Origin: Micromonospora sp. MH99
GTDB lineage: Bacteria > Actinomycetota > Actinomycetes > Mycobacteriales > Micromonosporaceae
Assembly: GCF_021442385.1 (NCBI RefSeq)
Contig: NZ_MUZA01000018.1
Span: 1-64,000 of the forward strand
Length of the DNA stretch: 64,000 nucleotides
Reading direction: 5' to 3'
Within the stretch, counting starts at the first letter, position 1, and every line of letters starts with the position of its first letter. A program made the translations under genes and the position numbers. Positions 8,052 through 16,665 of this stretch are shown here, piece by piece. Under the pieces are notes generated by a model. The model ran no database searches. It had not been told where the DNA came from and saw nothing but the letters and a program-made list of their open reading frames with translations.

Positions 8052-8771
8052 ATGCGCGCCGTACCGAACTGGGGCGTCGCCACGGCGGTGGCCGCGCCGG
8101 TGCTGCTGGTGGGCGGTTGGACGGTCGCGGGCGCCCGGCAGCCGGCCGGGTACGACCCGGTTCGCGACACCATCAGCGAACTGGCGGGGCACGACGCCAC
8201 CGACTCCTGGATCATGATCACTGCGCTGCTGCTGCTGGGCTGCTGCTACCTGGCGATCGCCGTCGTGCTGCACGCGGCCGGGCTGCCCAGCCGCTTCCTG
8301 CTCGCCGTCGGCGGCGTGGCCACCATCGCGCTTGTCGCCTTTCCCCGGCCGGCGGTCGGCGGCTCGCTCAGCCACGGCATCGCGGCCACCATCGCCGTCC
8401 TGGCGTTGGCGCTCTGGCCGGCCGGGTCGGCGCTGCGGTTGCCGCGTGGCCCGGACGCGGCACATCCGCGCGCCCCGCAGCCGCCCTGGGCGTTTCGGCG
8501 GGGCGTGGCGCTGAGCGCCACGATCGTGCTGCTCGCCCTCTTCGGCTGGTTCGCGTTCGAGGTGACCAGCGGATCCCGGACCGGCCTGGCCGAACGGGTG
8601 ACAGCCGTGGGCGTGTCGCTCTGGCCGCTGTTGGCGGTCCTCTCCGCCCGACGGGCCCACCTCGCCTGGGCCGGCGACGGCGCCACGCCGCTCGGGCCGG
8701 CCGTGGCGACGACAGGTGTCGTACCGCCGGATCCCCTGTTCCCCACGGACGGACCGGACCGCCTCGCCTGA
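8052..8771 (+). CDS. DUF998 family integral membrane protein
   Basis: A 239-residue membrane protein with about six hydrophobic segments. The motif GYDPVRDTISELAGHDATDSW after the first helix is characteristic of DUF998 proteins, whose function is unknown. The C-terminal ~35 residues are polar. The gene is preceded by a leaderless-type -10 box, is divergent from aspS, and converges with the secreted protease gene. A 7-bp-stem hairpin overlaps its stop codon and probably terminates it. Confidence 0.82.
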   Translation: MRAVPNWGVATAVAAPVLLVGGWTVAGARQPAGYDPVRDTISELAGHDATDSWIMITALLLLGCCYLAIAVVLHAAGLPSRFLLAVGGVATIALVAFPRPAVGGSLSHGIAATIAVLALALWPAGSALRLPRGPDAAHPRAPQPPWAFRRGVALSATIVLLALFGWFAFEVTSGSRTGLAERVTAVGVSLWPLLAVLSARRAHLAWAGDGATPLGPAVATTGVVPPDPLFPTDGPDRLA

Positions 8772-8777
8772 GGCGGG
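8760..8777 (+). terminator. Short hairpin at the end of the DUF998 gene
   Basis: CCGCCTC (8760-8766) pairs with GAGGCGG (8771-8777) across a 4-base loop, overlapping the stop codon. It lies in the gap between two convergent genes. Confidence 0.45.
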
Positions 8778-8860
8778 GCGCTCGGCGGGGCGGACGGCAG
8801 GCCCCGGACGCGCGGCGCGGGCCGCCGGAGGGTTCCGGCGACCCGCGGGCGGTGAATCGA

Positions 8861-9904
8861 TCAGAAGACGCTGACGCCGTAGCGGCTCAGGGCCTCGGTG
8901 ACGGGCTGGAAGTAGGTCGTCCCGCCGCTGCTGCAGTTACCGCTGCCGCCGGAGGTGAGGCCGAGCGCGGTGCTGCCGGAGAAGAGCGAGCCGCCGCTGT
9001 CGCCACCCTCGGCGCAGACGTTGGTGCGGATCAGGCCGGAGACCGAACCCTCGGCGTAGTTCACCGTGGCGTTGGTCGCGGACACCGAGCCGCTGCGCAG
9101 GCCGGTGGTGCTGCCCGAGCGCTGCACCGACTGGCCGACCGACGCGTTGCCGGACCCGGTGATGTCCCGGTAGCTGCCGTTGTAGAGGTAGACGTTGCCG
9201 GCGGCGTTCGCGGAGTTGCTGTGCCGCACGATGCCGTAGTCGTTGCCCGGGAAGCTGGTGCCGGTACGGGTGCCCAGCAGGCTGGTCTGGCTGGAGTTCG
9301 AGTACCAGTTGGTGCCGAGGTTGGTGCAGTGCCCGGCGGTCAGGAAGTAGTAGGTGCTGCCGCTGCGCACGTTGAAGCCGAGCGAACAGCGGTAGCCGCC
9401 GGTGTAGATGGCCTGGCCACCCGAGATCCGGGTGCTGAGCACGCCGGCCTCGGCCTCGACGCGGACCGCGCCGTTGGCCTTCGCGGCAGCGGCCTTGACC
9501 CGCTCCAGCTTGGCGCCGGTGACGGTGCTGTCGACGGAGACGACCACCTGGTTGGTGATCGGGTCGCTCCACCAGGCGGTGCCCGGGATCTTCGCCGAGC
9601 GCTCCAGCTCGGCGGTGGCCCGGTTGAGCTCCGCGGCGCCGCGGGTGACGTACCGGACGCTCGCTCCGGCCTTGCTGACCGTGCGGGCGGCGGCAGCGTC
9701 GGTCACCGTGACGACGGTCTTGCCGCTGGCGTCGATGTACGAGCCGGCGGAGCGGTCGCCGAGCTGAGCGGAGAGGGCTGCGGCGGCGTCGGGCGAGGCG
9801 GCGGGGGCGGCCTGGGCGGGTGCGCCGATGAGCGAGCCGACGACCAGGGTTCCGCTCACGGCAACAGTCGCCGCAACGCGGAATGAGGACCTCGTGGGTC
9901 GCAT
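8861..9904 (-). CDS. Secreted S1 family serine protease (streptogrisin/alpha-lytic type)
   Basis: A 347-residue chymotrypsin-like protease with a signal peptide (about 1-32), a propeptide of about 125 residues that would act as folding chaperone, and a mature domain beginning near [11 protein letters not shown] (160-170). The catalytic triad is His192 (TAGHC), Asp222 (NDYGIV) and Ser303 (GDSGGS). Cys173/Cys193 and Cys297/Cys324 match the two conserved disulfides of streptogrisins. The ATG has a good AGGAGG upstream. Its AT-rich promoter region at 10000-10029 contains a palindrome. The protein is expected outside the cell, degrading protein for nutrition. Confidence 0.92.
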   Translation of the reverse strand: MRPTRSSFRVAATVAVSGTLVVGSLIGAPAQAAPAASPDAAAALSAQLGDRSAGSYIDASGKTVVTVTDAAAARTVSKAGASVRYVTRGAAELNRATAELERSAKIPGTAWWSDPITNQVVVSVDSTVTGAKLERVKAAAAKANGAVRVEAEAGVLSTRISGGQAIYTGGYRCSLGFNVRSGSTYYFLTAGHCTNLGTNWYSNSSQTSLLGTRTGTSFPGNDYGIVRHSNSANAAGNVYLYNGSYRDITGSGNASVGQSVQRSGSTTGLRSGSVSATNATVNYAEGSVSGLIRTNVCAEGGDSGGSLFSGSTALGLTSGGSGNCSSGGTTYFQPVTEALSRYGVSVF

Positions 9905-9999
9905 GTAACAAACCTCCTGGGCGGGGGAGACGGGTCCGGCCGGGGGTGGCTGACCCGAGGGCGACCCGGCCGATCTGCGAAAACCGGCCGAGTGAACTG

Positions 10000-10029
10000 A
10001 AGTATTCACATACTTAAGATCATTGACAA
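10000..10029 (-). promoter_or_regulatory. Candidate promoter with palindrome for the protease gene
   Basis: On the minus strand TTGTCA (10024-10029) and AATACT (10001-10006) are separated by 17 bases, a good sigma-70-like promoter. The -10 lies in a palindrome, AAGTAT-4-ATACTT (10000-10015), which may be an operator. This is the most AT-rich stretch in the neighbourhood. Confidence 0.55.
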
Positions 10030-10260
10030 GACCTGGTTTCGCCCGAATTCGTCGACCCGCTCCGGTCACACCTTCGCAACACCGTGGACACGCTCGCGGG
10101 CACCTGCCGTCACACCCCTGAGGACCGCCGGATCCGTTTCGGACACCACTTGCCGACCGACGCCGTTGCCGCCACAACCCCCGCCGCGCCCCGACGCCGG
10201 CATCACCACGGGATCGGGCAGCACGGCGGGGGCCGTCGTACGGCGGCGACGCGGACGGCA

Positions 10261-10295
10261 GACGAGCGGACGGCGACGCGGACGAGCGGACGGCG
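10261..10295. repeat. Short direct repeat
   Basis: GACGAGCGGACGGCG occurs at 10261-10275 and again at 10281-10295 (20-bp period), with a partial copy further left. It lies directly after the HxlR stop codon. No function is apparent. Confidence 0.6.
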
Positions 10296-10772
10296 TCAGG
10301 GGGTACGGCGGCGCGCGCCCGGACCCGGGCGGGGCAGGACGTCGCGGGGATCATCCAGCGAGTGCCCCTCGGCGCAGCGCAGCTCGACGCGTACCGGGGC
10401 GCCGCAGTCGCGGTGCTCCACGCTCAACGGCGGGCCCTCGGCGTCGGCCAGGTACCGGTCACCCCACCCGAGCACGGCGACCAGCACCGGCCAGAGGGCC
10501 AGACCCTTCTCCGTCAGCCGGTACTCGTGGCGCAGCCGACTGCCGGGCTCCCGGTACGGCTCACGGCGCAGCACGCCCCGCTCGACGAGCACGGCCAGCC
10601 GGTTGGTGAGAACCTGGCGCGGAACACCGGTGCGGACCCGCATGTCGTCGAAGCGCCGCACGCCGCTGAACACCTCGCGCAGCACCACCATGGTCCACCG
10701 CTCGCCGAGGATCTCCATCGCGCGGGCGATGGTGCAGTTCTCCACCGACCAGTCCAGTGCCGCGGGTCTCAT
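10296..10772 (-). CDS. HxlR family transcriptional regulator
   Basis: A 158-residue winged-helix regulator. The N-terminal [25 protein letters not shown] pattern, with its Cys and GERW motif, and the following [33 protein letters not shown] are hallmarks of the HxlR family; many members sense reactive electrophiles or oxidants through that Cys. The ATG lies six bases after TAGCCT, so the message is likely leaderless. It is divergent from a thioesterase gene, and the two promoters occupy the same 55 bases, so co-regulation is likely. Confidence 0.88.
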   Translation of the reverse strand: MRPAALDWSVENCTIARAMEILGERWTMVVLREVFSGVRRFDDMRVRTGVPRQVLTNRLAVLVERGVLRREPYREPGSRLRHEYRLTEKGLALWPVLVAVLGWGDRYLADAEGPPLSVEHRDCGAPVRVELRCAEGHSLDDPRDVLPRPGPGARRRTP

Positions 10773-10778
10773 CCGACC

Positions 10779-10784
10779 AGGCTA
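10779..10784 (-). promoter_or_regulatory. -10 box of the HxlR gene
   Basis: Minus-strand TAGCCT, six bases before the HxlR ATG; leaderless arrangement. Confidence 0.55.
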
Positions 10785-10791
10785 GGTCTCA

Positions 10792-10821
10792 TTGACAGAC
10801 TCAGCAACGTCCTGCCAGGCT
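10792..10821 (+). promoter_or_regulatory. Promoter of the thioesterase gene
   Basis: TTGACA (10792-10797), an 18-base spacer and CAGGCT (10816-10821), followed by exactly six bases and the ATG at 10828. This is the clearest full promoter in the window. GTCT...AGAC flanking the -35 (10786-10800) could be a regulator half-site pair. Confidence 0.65.
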
Positions 10822-10827
10822 GCGTCC

Positions 10828-11343
10828 ATGACTCAGACCCAGGAGCCGGCGCGCAGCCGTACCTTCACCTGGTCCGACCCGGCGGCCAACGCCGCGCAGG
10901 TCGGTCGGCGCAGCGGCCTCGACCTGCTCCGCGCGATGATCGCCGGAGAGCTGGCCGCGCCCCCGGTGATGCACCTGATCGACATGGCGCGGATGGAGGC
11001 CGACGAGGGTCGGGTCGCCGTCGAGCTGGTCCCGCAGGAGTTCCACTACAACCCGCTCGGCACCGTCCACGGTGGCGTCATCTCGACCCTGCTGGACACC
11101 GCCGCCGCCTGCGCCGTGCACACCACGCTGCCCGCCGGGATCGGCTACACCTCGCTGGACCTGAACGTGAAGTTCCTGCGCCCGGTCACCGTCGACAGCG
11201 GCACGCTGCGCTGCGAGGGCACGGTGCTGCAACGCGGCCGCCGCACGGCCCTGGCCGAAGCCCGCCTCACCGACGCGAACGCCCGCCTGATAGCCCACGC
11301 GACAAGCACCTGCCTCCTCTTCCCCCTCCCCCCAACCCCCTGA
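10828..11343 (+). CDS. PaaI family (hotdog-fold) thioesterase
   Basis: A 171-residue hotdog-fold thioesterase. The motif FHYNPLGTVHGGVISTLLDTAAACAV (about residues 70-95) contains the HGG and the catalytic Asp position of PaaI-type acyl-CoA thioesterases, followed by YTSLDLNVKFLRPV. Such enzymes hydrolyse acyl-CoA esters in the cytoplasm. The start is the ATG at 10828, six bases after a complete promoter; an upstream in-frame TTG would lie within the -35. It is divergent from an HxlR regulator. A long hairpin follows the stop. Confidence 0.86.
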   Translation: MTQTQEPARSRTFTWSDPAANAAQVGRRSGLDLLRAMIAGELAAPPVMHLIDMARMEADEGRVAVELVPQEFHYNPLGTVHGGVISTLLDTAAACAVHTTLPAGIGYTSLDLNVKFLRPVTVDSGTLRCEGTVLQRGRRTALAEARLTDANARLIAHATSTCLLFPLPPTP

Positions 11344-11386
11344 AGACCCCCCTCGCCCCGCCTCCATCTCCGGCGGCCTCTCGGCG

Positions 11387-11447
11387 GTTGATCATGAAGT
11401 TATTGCCCGCCTCGCCGGCGTGTCGCGGCAATAACTTCATGAACAAC
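11387..11447. terminator. Long AT-rich hairpin between convergent genes
   Basis: A 20-bp left arm (11387-11406) pairs with 11428-11447 with a single mismatch, across a 21-base loop. The stem contains ATGAAGTTATTGC, strikingly AT-rich here. It lies between the thioesterase (plus) and desaturase (minus) genes, so a bidirectional terminator is the simplest reading. It resembles the hairpin at 5977-6032 in design but not in sequence. Confidence 0.6.
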
Positions 11448-11475
11448 GGGGTGTGGCGGGGGTGGGGTTACGGGG

Positions 11476-12417
11476 TTAGCGGAGGGCCAGGCGGGCTGCT
11501 CGGGCGTCGCGCTTCTCCTCGAAGCGGGCCGCCGCGTTCTCCAGGGCCTCCAGCTGGGCCGCGAGCTGCTCGCGGGCGACCTCACCGTCGGCGTCGAGGC
11601 CTGTCACGTTGAAGACGTCCCACTGGCGCAGCACCGGCTGCAACACCTCGTCGCGGTGCTGGCGCAGGTCGTAGATGCCGGCGAGGGCGATCGCCACCGA
11701 CTTGCGAGCGAAACCGTCGATGCCATTGCCGGGCATCTGGAAGTTGGCCACCACGTCGGCGACCGCCCGCATGGCCTGGCTCGGGGCCAGCTCGAACGCG
11801 GCGGCGAGCAGGTTGCGGTAGAAGACCATGTGCAGATTCTCGTCGGCGGCGACCCGGGCCAGCAGCGCCTCGCAGGCGGGGTCGCCGGTGGCCTTGCCGG
11901 TGTTGCGGTGCGAGATCCGGGTGGCCAGCTCCTGGAACGAGACGTACGCCAGCGAGTGCAGCACCTCGTCGTCGTGCACGTTGACGTAGCCCGCGGACAT
12001 GTGGGTCATCCGGGCGCGCTCCAGCGCCACCGGGTCGACCGCCCGGGTGACGGTCAGGTAGTCCCGGATGGCCGTGCCGTGCCGGCCCTCCTCGGCGGTC
12101 CACCTGTGCACCCACGTGCCCCACGCGCCGTCGCGGCCGAACAGGGTGGCGATCTCGTGGTGGTACGAGGGCAGGTTGTCCTCGGTCAGCAGGTTGACGA
12201 TCAGCGCGGTCCGGGCGACGTCCGGGATCGTCGAGTCGGTCGGCGACCACGCCTCACCATTGAGCGGCCCGTCGAACGTGCGCCCCTCGCTCCACGGCAC
12301 GTACTCGTGCGGGAACCACTCCTTCGCCAGCGAGAGGTGGCGGTCCAGGTTGCGCGCGACGACCGGCTCCAGCTCGACGAGCAGGGCGGTCTGGCTCAGT
12401 GTGGTGCTCACGGTCAC
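11476..12417 (-). CDS. Acyl-ACP desaturase (di-iron, ferritin-like)
   Basis: A 313-residue soluble fatty acid desaturase of the plant stearoyl-ACP/mycobacterial DesA type, which uses a di-iron centre to put a double bond into ACP-bound acyl chains. The iron ligand motifs are visible: Glu79 in TEDNLPSY, EEGRH at 109-113, Glu163 in FQELATRISH and DENLH at 192-196. The GTG start has GGGAG at good spacing. A near-perfect 15-bp-arm palindrome lies immediately upstream and likely binds a TetR-type lipid regulator, so expression probably follows fatty acid status. Confidence 0.88.
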   Translation of the reverse strand: MTVSTTLSQTALLVELEPVVARNLDRHLSLAKEWFPHEYVPWSEGRTFDGPLNGEAWSPTDSTIPDVARTALIVNLLTEDNLPSYHHEIATLFGRDGAWGTWVHRWTAEEGRHGTAIRDYLTVTRAVDPVALERARMTHMSAGYVNVHDDEVLHSLAYVSFQELATRISHRNTGKATGDPACEALLARVAADENLHMVFYRNLLAAAFELAPSQAMRAVADVVANFQMPGNGIDGFARKSVAIALAGIYDLRQHRDEVLQPVLRQWDVFNVTGLDADGEVAREQLAAQLEALENAAARFEEKRDARAARLALR

Positions 12418-12426
12418 GAGTAACTC

Positions 12427-12457
12427 CCTACGGTGGCGTAACTTACGCTACCGTAGG
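12427..12457. promoter_or_regulatory. TetR-type operator upstream of the desaturase gene
   Basis: CCTACGGTGGCGTAA and its inverse (12443-12457), with one mismatch, flank a single central base. The TTACGCTACCGTA core resembles sites of TetR-family fatty acid regulators. It lies ten bases upstream of the desaturase GTG. No TetR gene is adjacent, so the regulator is encoded elsewhere. Confidence 0.75.
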
Positions 12458-12488
12458 TCCCCGCGGCCGTGCGCGCCAGTCGTGACAC

Positions 12489-13817
12489 TCAACCGACCTT
12501 CGGCTTCAGGTCCTCCCGGGGCGGCGCCCACTCCCCGGCGTCGGCAGTGACCTGCTCACCCGAGCGGATGTCCTTCACCTCGTCCGGAGCGCCGTCGGCC
12601 CCCGGGAACCAGACGTACGGGATGCCACGCCGCTCGGCGTAGCGGATCTGCTTGCCGAACTTCGCCGCGCTCGGCGACACCTCGGTGGCGATGCCCCGCC
12701 CGCGCAGCGCCGACGCGATCCGGCCGCTGGCCGAGCGGTGCTCCTCGTCGGCCAGGGCCACCAGGACACAGGTGGGCACCGAACGGGAGACCGACAGCTC
12801 CCCCGCGCCGAAGAGCAGCCCGAGCAGCCGGGTCACGCCGATCGAGATGCCCACCCCGGGGTACGAGACAGCGCCGGCGCTGGCCAGGTTGTCGTACCGG
12901 CCGCCGGAGCAGATCGAGCCGAAGCGCTCGTAGCCACGCAGTTGGGTCTCGTAGACGGTGCCCGTGTAGTAGTCCAGCCCACGGGCAATGCGCAGGTCCG
13001 CCACGCAGAGGCCGGGCGAGTGCTCGGCGGCGGTGTCCACCACCCGGACCAGCTCCTCGATGCCCTCGTCGAGCAGCGGGTCGCTCACCCCGAGCGCCCG
13101 CACGGCGTCGGCGAAGGAGGCGTCCGGGGCGGAGATCTCGGCCAGCGCCAGGCACGCCTTGGCCTGCGCCTCGCTCGCCCCGGCGGTCTCGGCCAGCAGC
13201 TCGGTCACCTTCGCCGGGCCGATCTTGTCGAGCTTGTCGACGGTACGCAGCGCCGCCTCCGGGTCGGTCACCCCGATGCCCCGGAAGAAGCCCTCCCAGA
13301 TCTTGCGGTTGTTGACCTGGATGGTCACCGGTGGGATGGGCAGGGCGCCCAGCGCGTCGCCGATGACCAGCGGCATCTCCGCCTCGTGGTGCGCGGCCAG
13401 GGTGTCCCGGTCGACGATGTCGATGTCGGCCTGGACGAACTCCCGGTAGCGCCCCTCCTGCGGCCGCTCACCCCGCCACACCTTCTGGATCTGGTAGCGG
13501 CGGAACGGGAAGCTCAGCTTGCCGGCGTTCTCCAACACGTACCTGGCGAACGGCACGGTCAGGTCGAAGTGCAGGCCGAGCTGGTCGTCACCACCGGATC
13601 CCTCGGCGTCGGCGTGCAGCCGCCGAATCACGTAGACCTCCTTGGAGGTCTCGCCCTTGCGCAGCAGCTGGTCCAGCGGCTCCACGGCGCGGGTCTCCAA
13701 CGGCGCGAACCCGTACAGCTCGAAGGTGTCCCGGATCTTGCCGAGCACGAACTGCTCGATCATCCGCTGGCCGGGGGTCCACTCCGGGAAACCGGAGATG
13801 GGCGTGGGCTTGCTCAT
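12489..13817 (-). CDS. hisS: Histidine--tRNA ligase
   Basis: A class II synthetase of 442 residues. The N-terminus (SGFPEWTPGQRMIEQ) and motif 2 (VWRGERPQEGRYREFVQADIDI, about 118-139) are intact. The histidine-binding signature ARGLDYYTGTVYE (about 273-286) and motif 3 region GVGISIGVTRLLGLL follow, and the C-terminal anticodon-binding domain begins near VPTCVLVAL. The ATG is preceded by AAGGAG. The MBL-fold gene lies 72 bp upstream on the same strand, as in many actinobacteria. No abnormality seen. Confidence 0.96.
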   Translation of the reverse strand: MSKPTPISGFPEWTPGQRMIEQFVLGKIRDTFELYGFAPLETRAVEPLDQLLRKGETSKEVYVIRRLHADAEGSGGDDQLGLHFDLTVPFARYVLENAGKLSFPFRRYQIQKVWRGERPQEGRYREFVQADIDIVDRDTLAAHHEAEMPLVIGDALGALPIPPVTIQVNNRKIWEGFFRGIGVTDPEAALRTVDKLDKIGPAKVTELLAETAGASEAQAKACLALAEISAPDASFADAVRALGVSDPLLDEGIEELVRVVDTAAEHSPGLCVADLRIARGLDYYTGTVYETQLRGYERFGSICSGGRYDNLASAGAVSYPGVGISIGVTRLLGLLFGAGELSVSRSVPTCVLVALADEEHRSASGRIASALRGRGIATEVSPSAAKFGKQIRYAERRGIPYVWFPGADGAPDEVKDIRSGEQVTADAGEWAPPREDLKPKVG

Positions 13818-13889
13818 CGGCGTACTCCTTGCGGTGCCGCGCCCGCGGCGCGGTGGTGTCGTGGGTCCGCGCGCGGCGCGGACGAAGAA

Positions 13890-14600
13890 CTAGAGGCCCC
13901 GGGTGGGAGCGGCCGGCGTCGTGCCGGCCACCTCGATGAGGTACGGGTTGCTGGCGCGCTCGCGGCCGATGGTGGTGCTGGGGCCGTGGCCGGGCAGCAC
14001 GACGGTGTCGTCGGCCAGCGGGAGGATCTTGTCGCGCAGGCTGGTGAGCATCGCCGGCATGCTGCCGCCGGGCAGGTCGGTGCGGCCGATCGAGCCGGCG
14101 AAGAGGACGTCGCCGGAGAGGCAGATCTCGTCGGCCTCCCAGCCCGACCCCGCGCCGGGCAGCCGGAACAGCACCGACCCGCCGGTATGTCCCGGGGCGT
14201 GGTCGACGGCGATCTCCAGGCCGGCGAGCGTGAGGGTCGCGCCGTCGGTCAGCTCGGCCACGTCCTCCGGCTCGGTGTAGCTCAGCTTGCCGCCGAAGAG
14301 CGAGGTCAGGTCGGCCGACAGACCCTTGGCCGGGTCGGCGAGCATCTCCCGGTCGCCGGGGTGCACGTACGCGGTGATCCCGCGCGCGCCGCAGACCGGC
14401 GCCACCGAGAACGTGTGGTCGAGGTGGCCGTGGGTGAGCAGCACGGCGGCCGGATGCAGGCGGTGCTCGGCGAGCAGCGCGTCGAGCTGGTCGAGCACCC
14501 CGATGCCGGGATCGACCACCACGCACTGCTCCCCCGGCGCGGTGGCCACCACATAGCAGTTGGTGCCGAAGGCGTCCGCGGGAAAGCCGGCCACGAGCAC
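13890..14600 (-). CDS. MBL-fold metallohydrolase (glyoxalase II-like)
   Basis: A 236-residue metallo-beta-lactamase-fold hydrolase. The zinc motif THGHLDH is at about residues 55-61, with later ligands in PGHTGGS and LPGHGPST. This arrangement is typical of hydroxyacylglutathione hydrolase-like proteins; in mycothiol-using actinobacteria such a protein could act on mycothiol thioesters, which is an inference. The GTG start is preceded by GAGAGG. It lies directly upstream of hisS on the same strand and is probably co-transcribed with it; it is divergent from the cyclophilin pair. Confidence 0.88.
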   Translation of the reverse strand: MLVAGFPADAFGTNCYVVATAPGEQCVVVDPGIGVLDQLDALLAEHRLHPAAVLLTHGHLDHTFSVAPVCGARGITAYVHPGDREMLADPAKGLSADLTSLFGGKLSYTEPEDVAELTDGATLTLAGLEIAVDHAPGHTGGSVLFRLPGAGSGWEADEICLSGDVLFAGSIGRTDLPGGSMPAMLTSLRDKILPLADDTVVLPGHGPSTTIGRERASNPYLIEVAGTTPAAPTRGL

Positions 14601-14867
14601 GGGCGCTGTCCTCTCCGTCGAGCTGTCGTCCTGCCCAGCAGCCTAACCGGCGCGGCGAGCGCGTTTGCCGCGTCCGCCCCCGAGGCCCCATCCGACACAG
14701 TGACATCGCACGATATGGGCTGCTGGCGGCGGGGTGGACCTCGTACACCACATTCCCAGTCACTAGCCGTACACTCTGGCGGGCGTGTGGCGTGGCACAC
14801 GCGACGCCCGGACGGGCCGGGGTACCCGGCCGCCGGTGACGACCAGGCAGAGGAAAGGGGAGCACCT

Positions 14868-15746
14868 GTGGCTTCCAGCAGGGACCGGCAGCGCAAACTG
14901 GCGCGGGCCAAGCTCGACCGGCAGTTGGCTCGCCGGGCCGCCGCCACGCGGCGTCGCCGGCAGATCCAGGCCGGCGTCGGCGCCTTCCTGGTCCTCGCGG
15001 TGATCGTGGCCGGCTCGGCCTGGGCGCTCGGTGCGTTCGACTCCGATCCGAAGAAGAACACCGCCGCGGAGGACACCTGCCTCTGGACGCCGCAGGACGC
15101 GAGCGCCAACACCAACCTCAAGGACGTCGGCACGCCGGCGACCAAGGACCTGCCGACCGACGGCACCCGGGCGATGACGGTCACCACCAACCAGGGTGCG
15201 CCGATCACCGCCGAGCTGAACCTGGCCAACTCCCCCTGCGCGGCGGCGAGCATCGCCCACCTGGCGAGCCGGTCGTTCTACGACAACACCAAGTGCCACG
15301 AGATCACCGCCGACGGCGCGCTGCGCTGCGGTGACCCCAGCGGCACCGGCCTCGGCGGGCCCACCTACTCGTTCTACGACGAGGACGTGCCGACCGTGCC
15401 GTCGGCGTCGCCGTCGGCCAGCCCGGCGCCCGGTCAGCCGCCGACGTACCCCAAGGGGACCGTGGCGATGATCTCCAACCCGCCCGGTGCCAACGGCAGC
15501 CAGTTCCTGATCTTCTTCAAGGACTTCACGACCACTGACCCGAAGTACCCGGTGATCGGCAAGGTGACCGGTGGGCTCGACGTGGTCGAGAAGATCGGTG
15601 CCCTGCCGACCGTGGACAATGGGACCGGGGCAAAGGTCAAGCCCAAGACCGACGTGGTGATCCAGAGCCTCACGGTCGGCGAGCCGGTCACCGGCGCGGC
15701 ACCGGCGCCGTCCGGTGCTCCGGCCAGCAGCCCGAGCGCCGGCTGA
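14868..15746 (+). CDS. Membrane-anchored peptidyl-prolyl cis-trans isomerase, first copy
   Basis: A 292-residue protein with a short basic cytoplasmic N-terminus (many Arg/Lys up to residue 40), one membrane segment (about 43-61) and an extracytoplasmic cyclophilin domain. The cyclophilin signatures are degenerate: NPPGANGSQFLIFF is present, whereas the catalytic-arginine region reads FYDNTKCHEITADG instead of the usual FDGLxFHRV. A Ser/Pro-rich insertion follows FYDEDVPTVPS. The GTG start has AGGAAAGGGG upstream. It is the first of a tandem pair; divergence at the active site suggests a weak or altered isomerase that may act as a chaperone. Confidence 0.83.
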   Translation: MASSRDRQRKLARAKLDRQLARRAAATRRRRQIQAGVGAFLVLAVIVAGSAWALGAFDSDPKKNTAAEDTCLWTPQDASANTNLKDVGTPATKDLPTDGTRAMTVTTNQGAPITAELNLANSPCAAASIAHLASRSFYDNTKCHEITADGALRCGDPSGTGLGGPTYSFYDEDVPTVPSASPSASPAPGQPPTYPKGTVAMISNPPGANGSQFLIFFKDFTTTDPKYPVIGKVTGGLDVVEKIGALPTVDNGTGAKVKPKTDVVIQSLTVGEPVTGAAPAPSGAPASSPSAG

Positions 15747-15805
15747 CCGGTCGCCCCACCCCACCCGAGCGGCACCCCGCAGCAAACAGCCAGGAGGATC
15801 CAGGC

Positions 15806-16645
15806 GTGACGTCCACCAGAGAGCGGCAGCGCGCGGCGGCACGCGCCCGACTCGAGAAGGAGATGGCCGAGCGCTCGGCCAAGGCCCGCAAGCGCCGCCA
15901 GACGCAGGCGATCGTCGGCGCGGCCGCCGTGCTGGTGCTCGTGGTCGCCGGCACCGTGTGGCTGGCCACGACCCTCGGCGGCGACGACGACAAGACCGAC
16001 ACCGCCGCCTCGGCGCCCGGTGCCAGCGAGTGCGTCTACAACGCGATGCCGACGGACCAGCGGCCCCCGCAGATCAAGGACGTCGGGGTGCCCAGCAACC
16101 AGCAGTCCGCCAAGGGCGTGCAGACCATGACGATCACCACCAACCTGGGCCCGATCACGGCCAAGGTCGACAGGTCGCAGGTGCCGTGCACGGCCGGGGC
16201 GTTCACCTACCTGGCGGACAAGAACTTCTTCGACAACAGCAAGTGCCACCGCCTGGTGACCGAGGGCATCAAGGTGCTGCAGTGCGGTGACCCGAGCGCC
16301 ACCGGCAAGGGCTGGCGGGACACCGACGGCACGGGTGGCCCGAGCTTCCGACTGCCGGAGGAGAACCTGCCCACCGACAAGCGCCCGCCGTACCCGGAGG
16401 GCGTCATCGCGATGGCCAACTCCGGTCAGCCGGGCAGCACCGGCAGCCAGTTCTTCATCGTGTACGGCGACTCGCCGCTGGACCCGGCGTACACGGTGCT
16501 GGGCACGGTCACCGGCGGCATGGACATCGTCAAGGACGTGGCCAAGGCCGGCGACGACGGGGCGTTCGCCCAGCAGGCCGGTGGCGGCCACCCGAAGAAG
16601 GAGGTCGTGATCACCGACCTCACGATGAGCCCGCCGCAGGGCTGA
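15806..16645 (+). CDS. Membrane-anchored peptidyl-prolyl cis-trans isomerase, second copy
   Basis: A 279-residue paralogue of the preceding gene with the same layout: basic N-terminus, one membrane segment (about 36-56) and an outer cyclophilin domain. It is closer to consensus, with FFDNSKCHRLVTEG (His-Arg pair retained) and ANSGQPGSTGSQFFIVYGD. The GTG start has AGGAGG upstream. The 59-bp gap and shared strand suggest one operon. A 12-bp GC hairpin ends it. The likely role is proline isomerisation in exported proteins. Confidence 0.86.
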   Translation: MTSTRERQRAAARARLEKEMAERSAKARKRRQTQAIVGAAAVLVLVVAGTVWLATTLGGDDDKTDTAASAPGASECVYNAMPTDQRPPQIKDVGVPSNQQSAKGVQTMTITTNLGPITAKVDRSQVPCTAGAFTYLADKNFFDNSKCHRLVTEGIKVLQCGDPSATGKGWRDTDGTGGPSFRLPEENLPTDKRPPYPEGVIAMANSGQPGSTGSQFFIVYGDSPLDPAYTVLGTVTGGMDIVKDVAKAGDDGAFAQQAGGGHPKKEVVITDLTMSPPQG

Positions 16646-16665
16646 CACCCGCACGAGACGACGAA

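Larger units (their letters stand above)
9905..10295. other. Intergenic region upstream of the protease gene
   Basis: A 391-bp gap between the protease gene and the HxlR gene. The left part holds the protease ribosome-binding site and its AT-rich promoter. The right part (about 10031-10260) is GC-rich with no convincing gene, and ends in a short direct repeat. Open frames across it lack a start signal and recognisable protein character. Confidence 0.6.

Noticed and set aside
10084..10785. Plus-strand frame across the 10.1-10.8 kb region
   Set aside because: It overlaps the well-supported HxlR gene in antisense and its own part consists of Arg/Thr-rich low-complexity sequence.
12738..14867. 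Very long plus-strand open frame (part of a ~1000-codon frame) across hisS and the MBL-fold gene
   Set aside because: It is antisense to two clearly real genes and only the last part (from 14868) is a real protein; long antisense frames are expected in GC-rich DNA.
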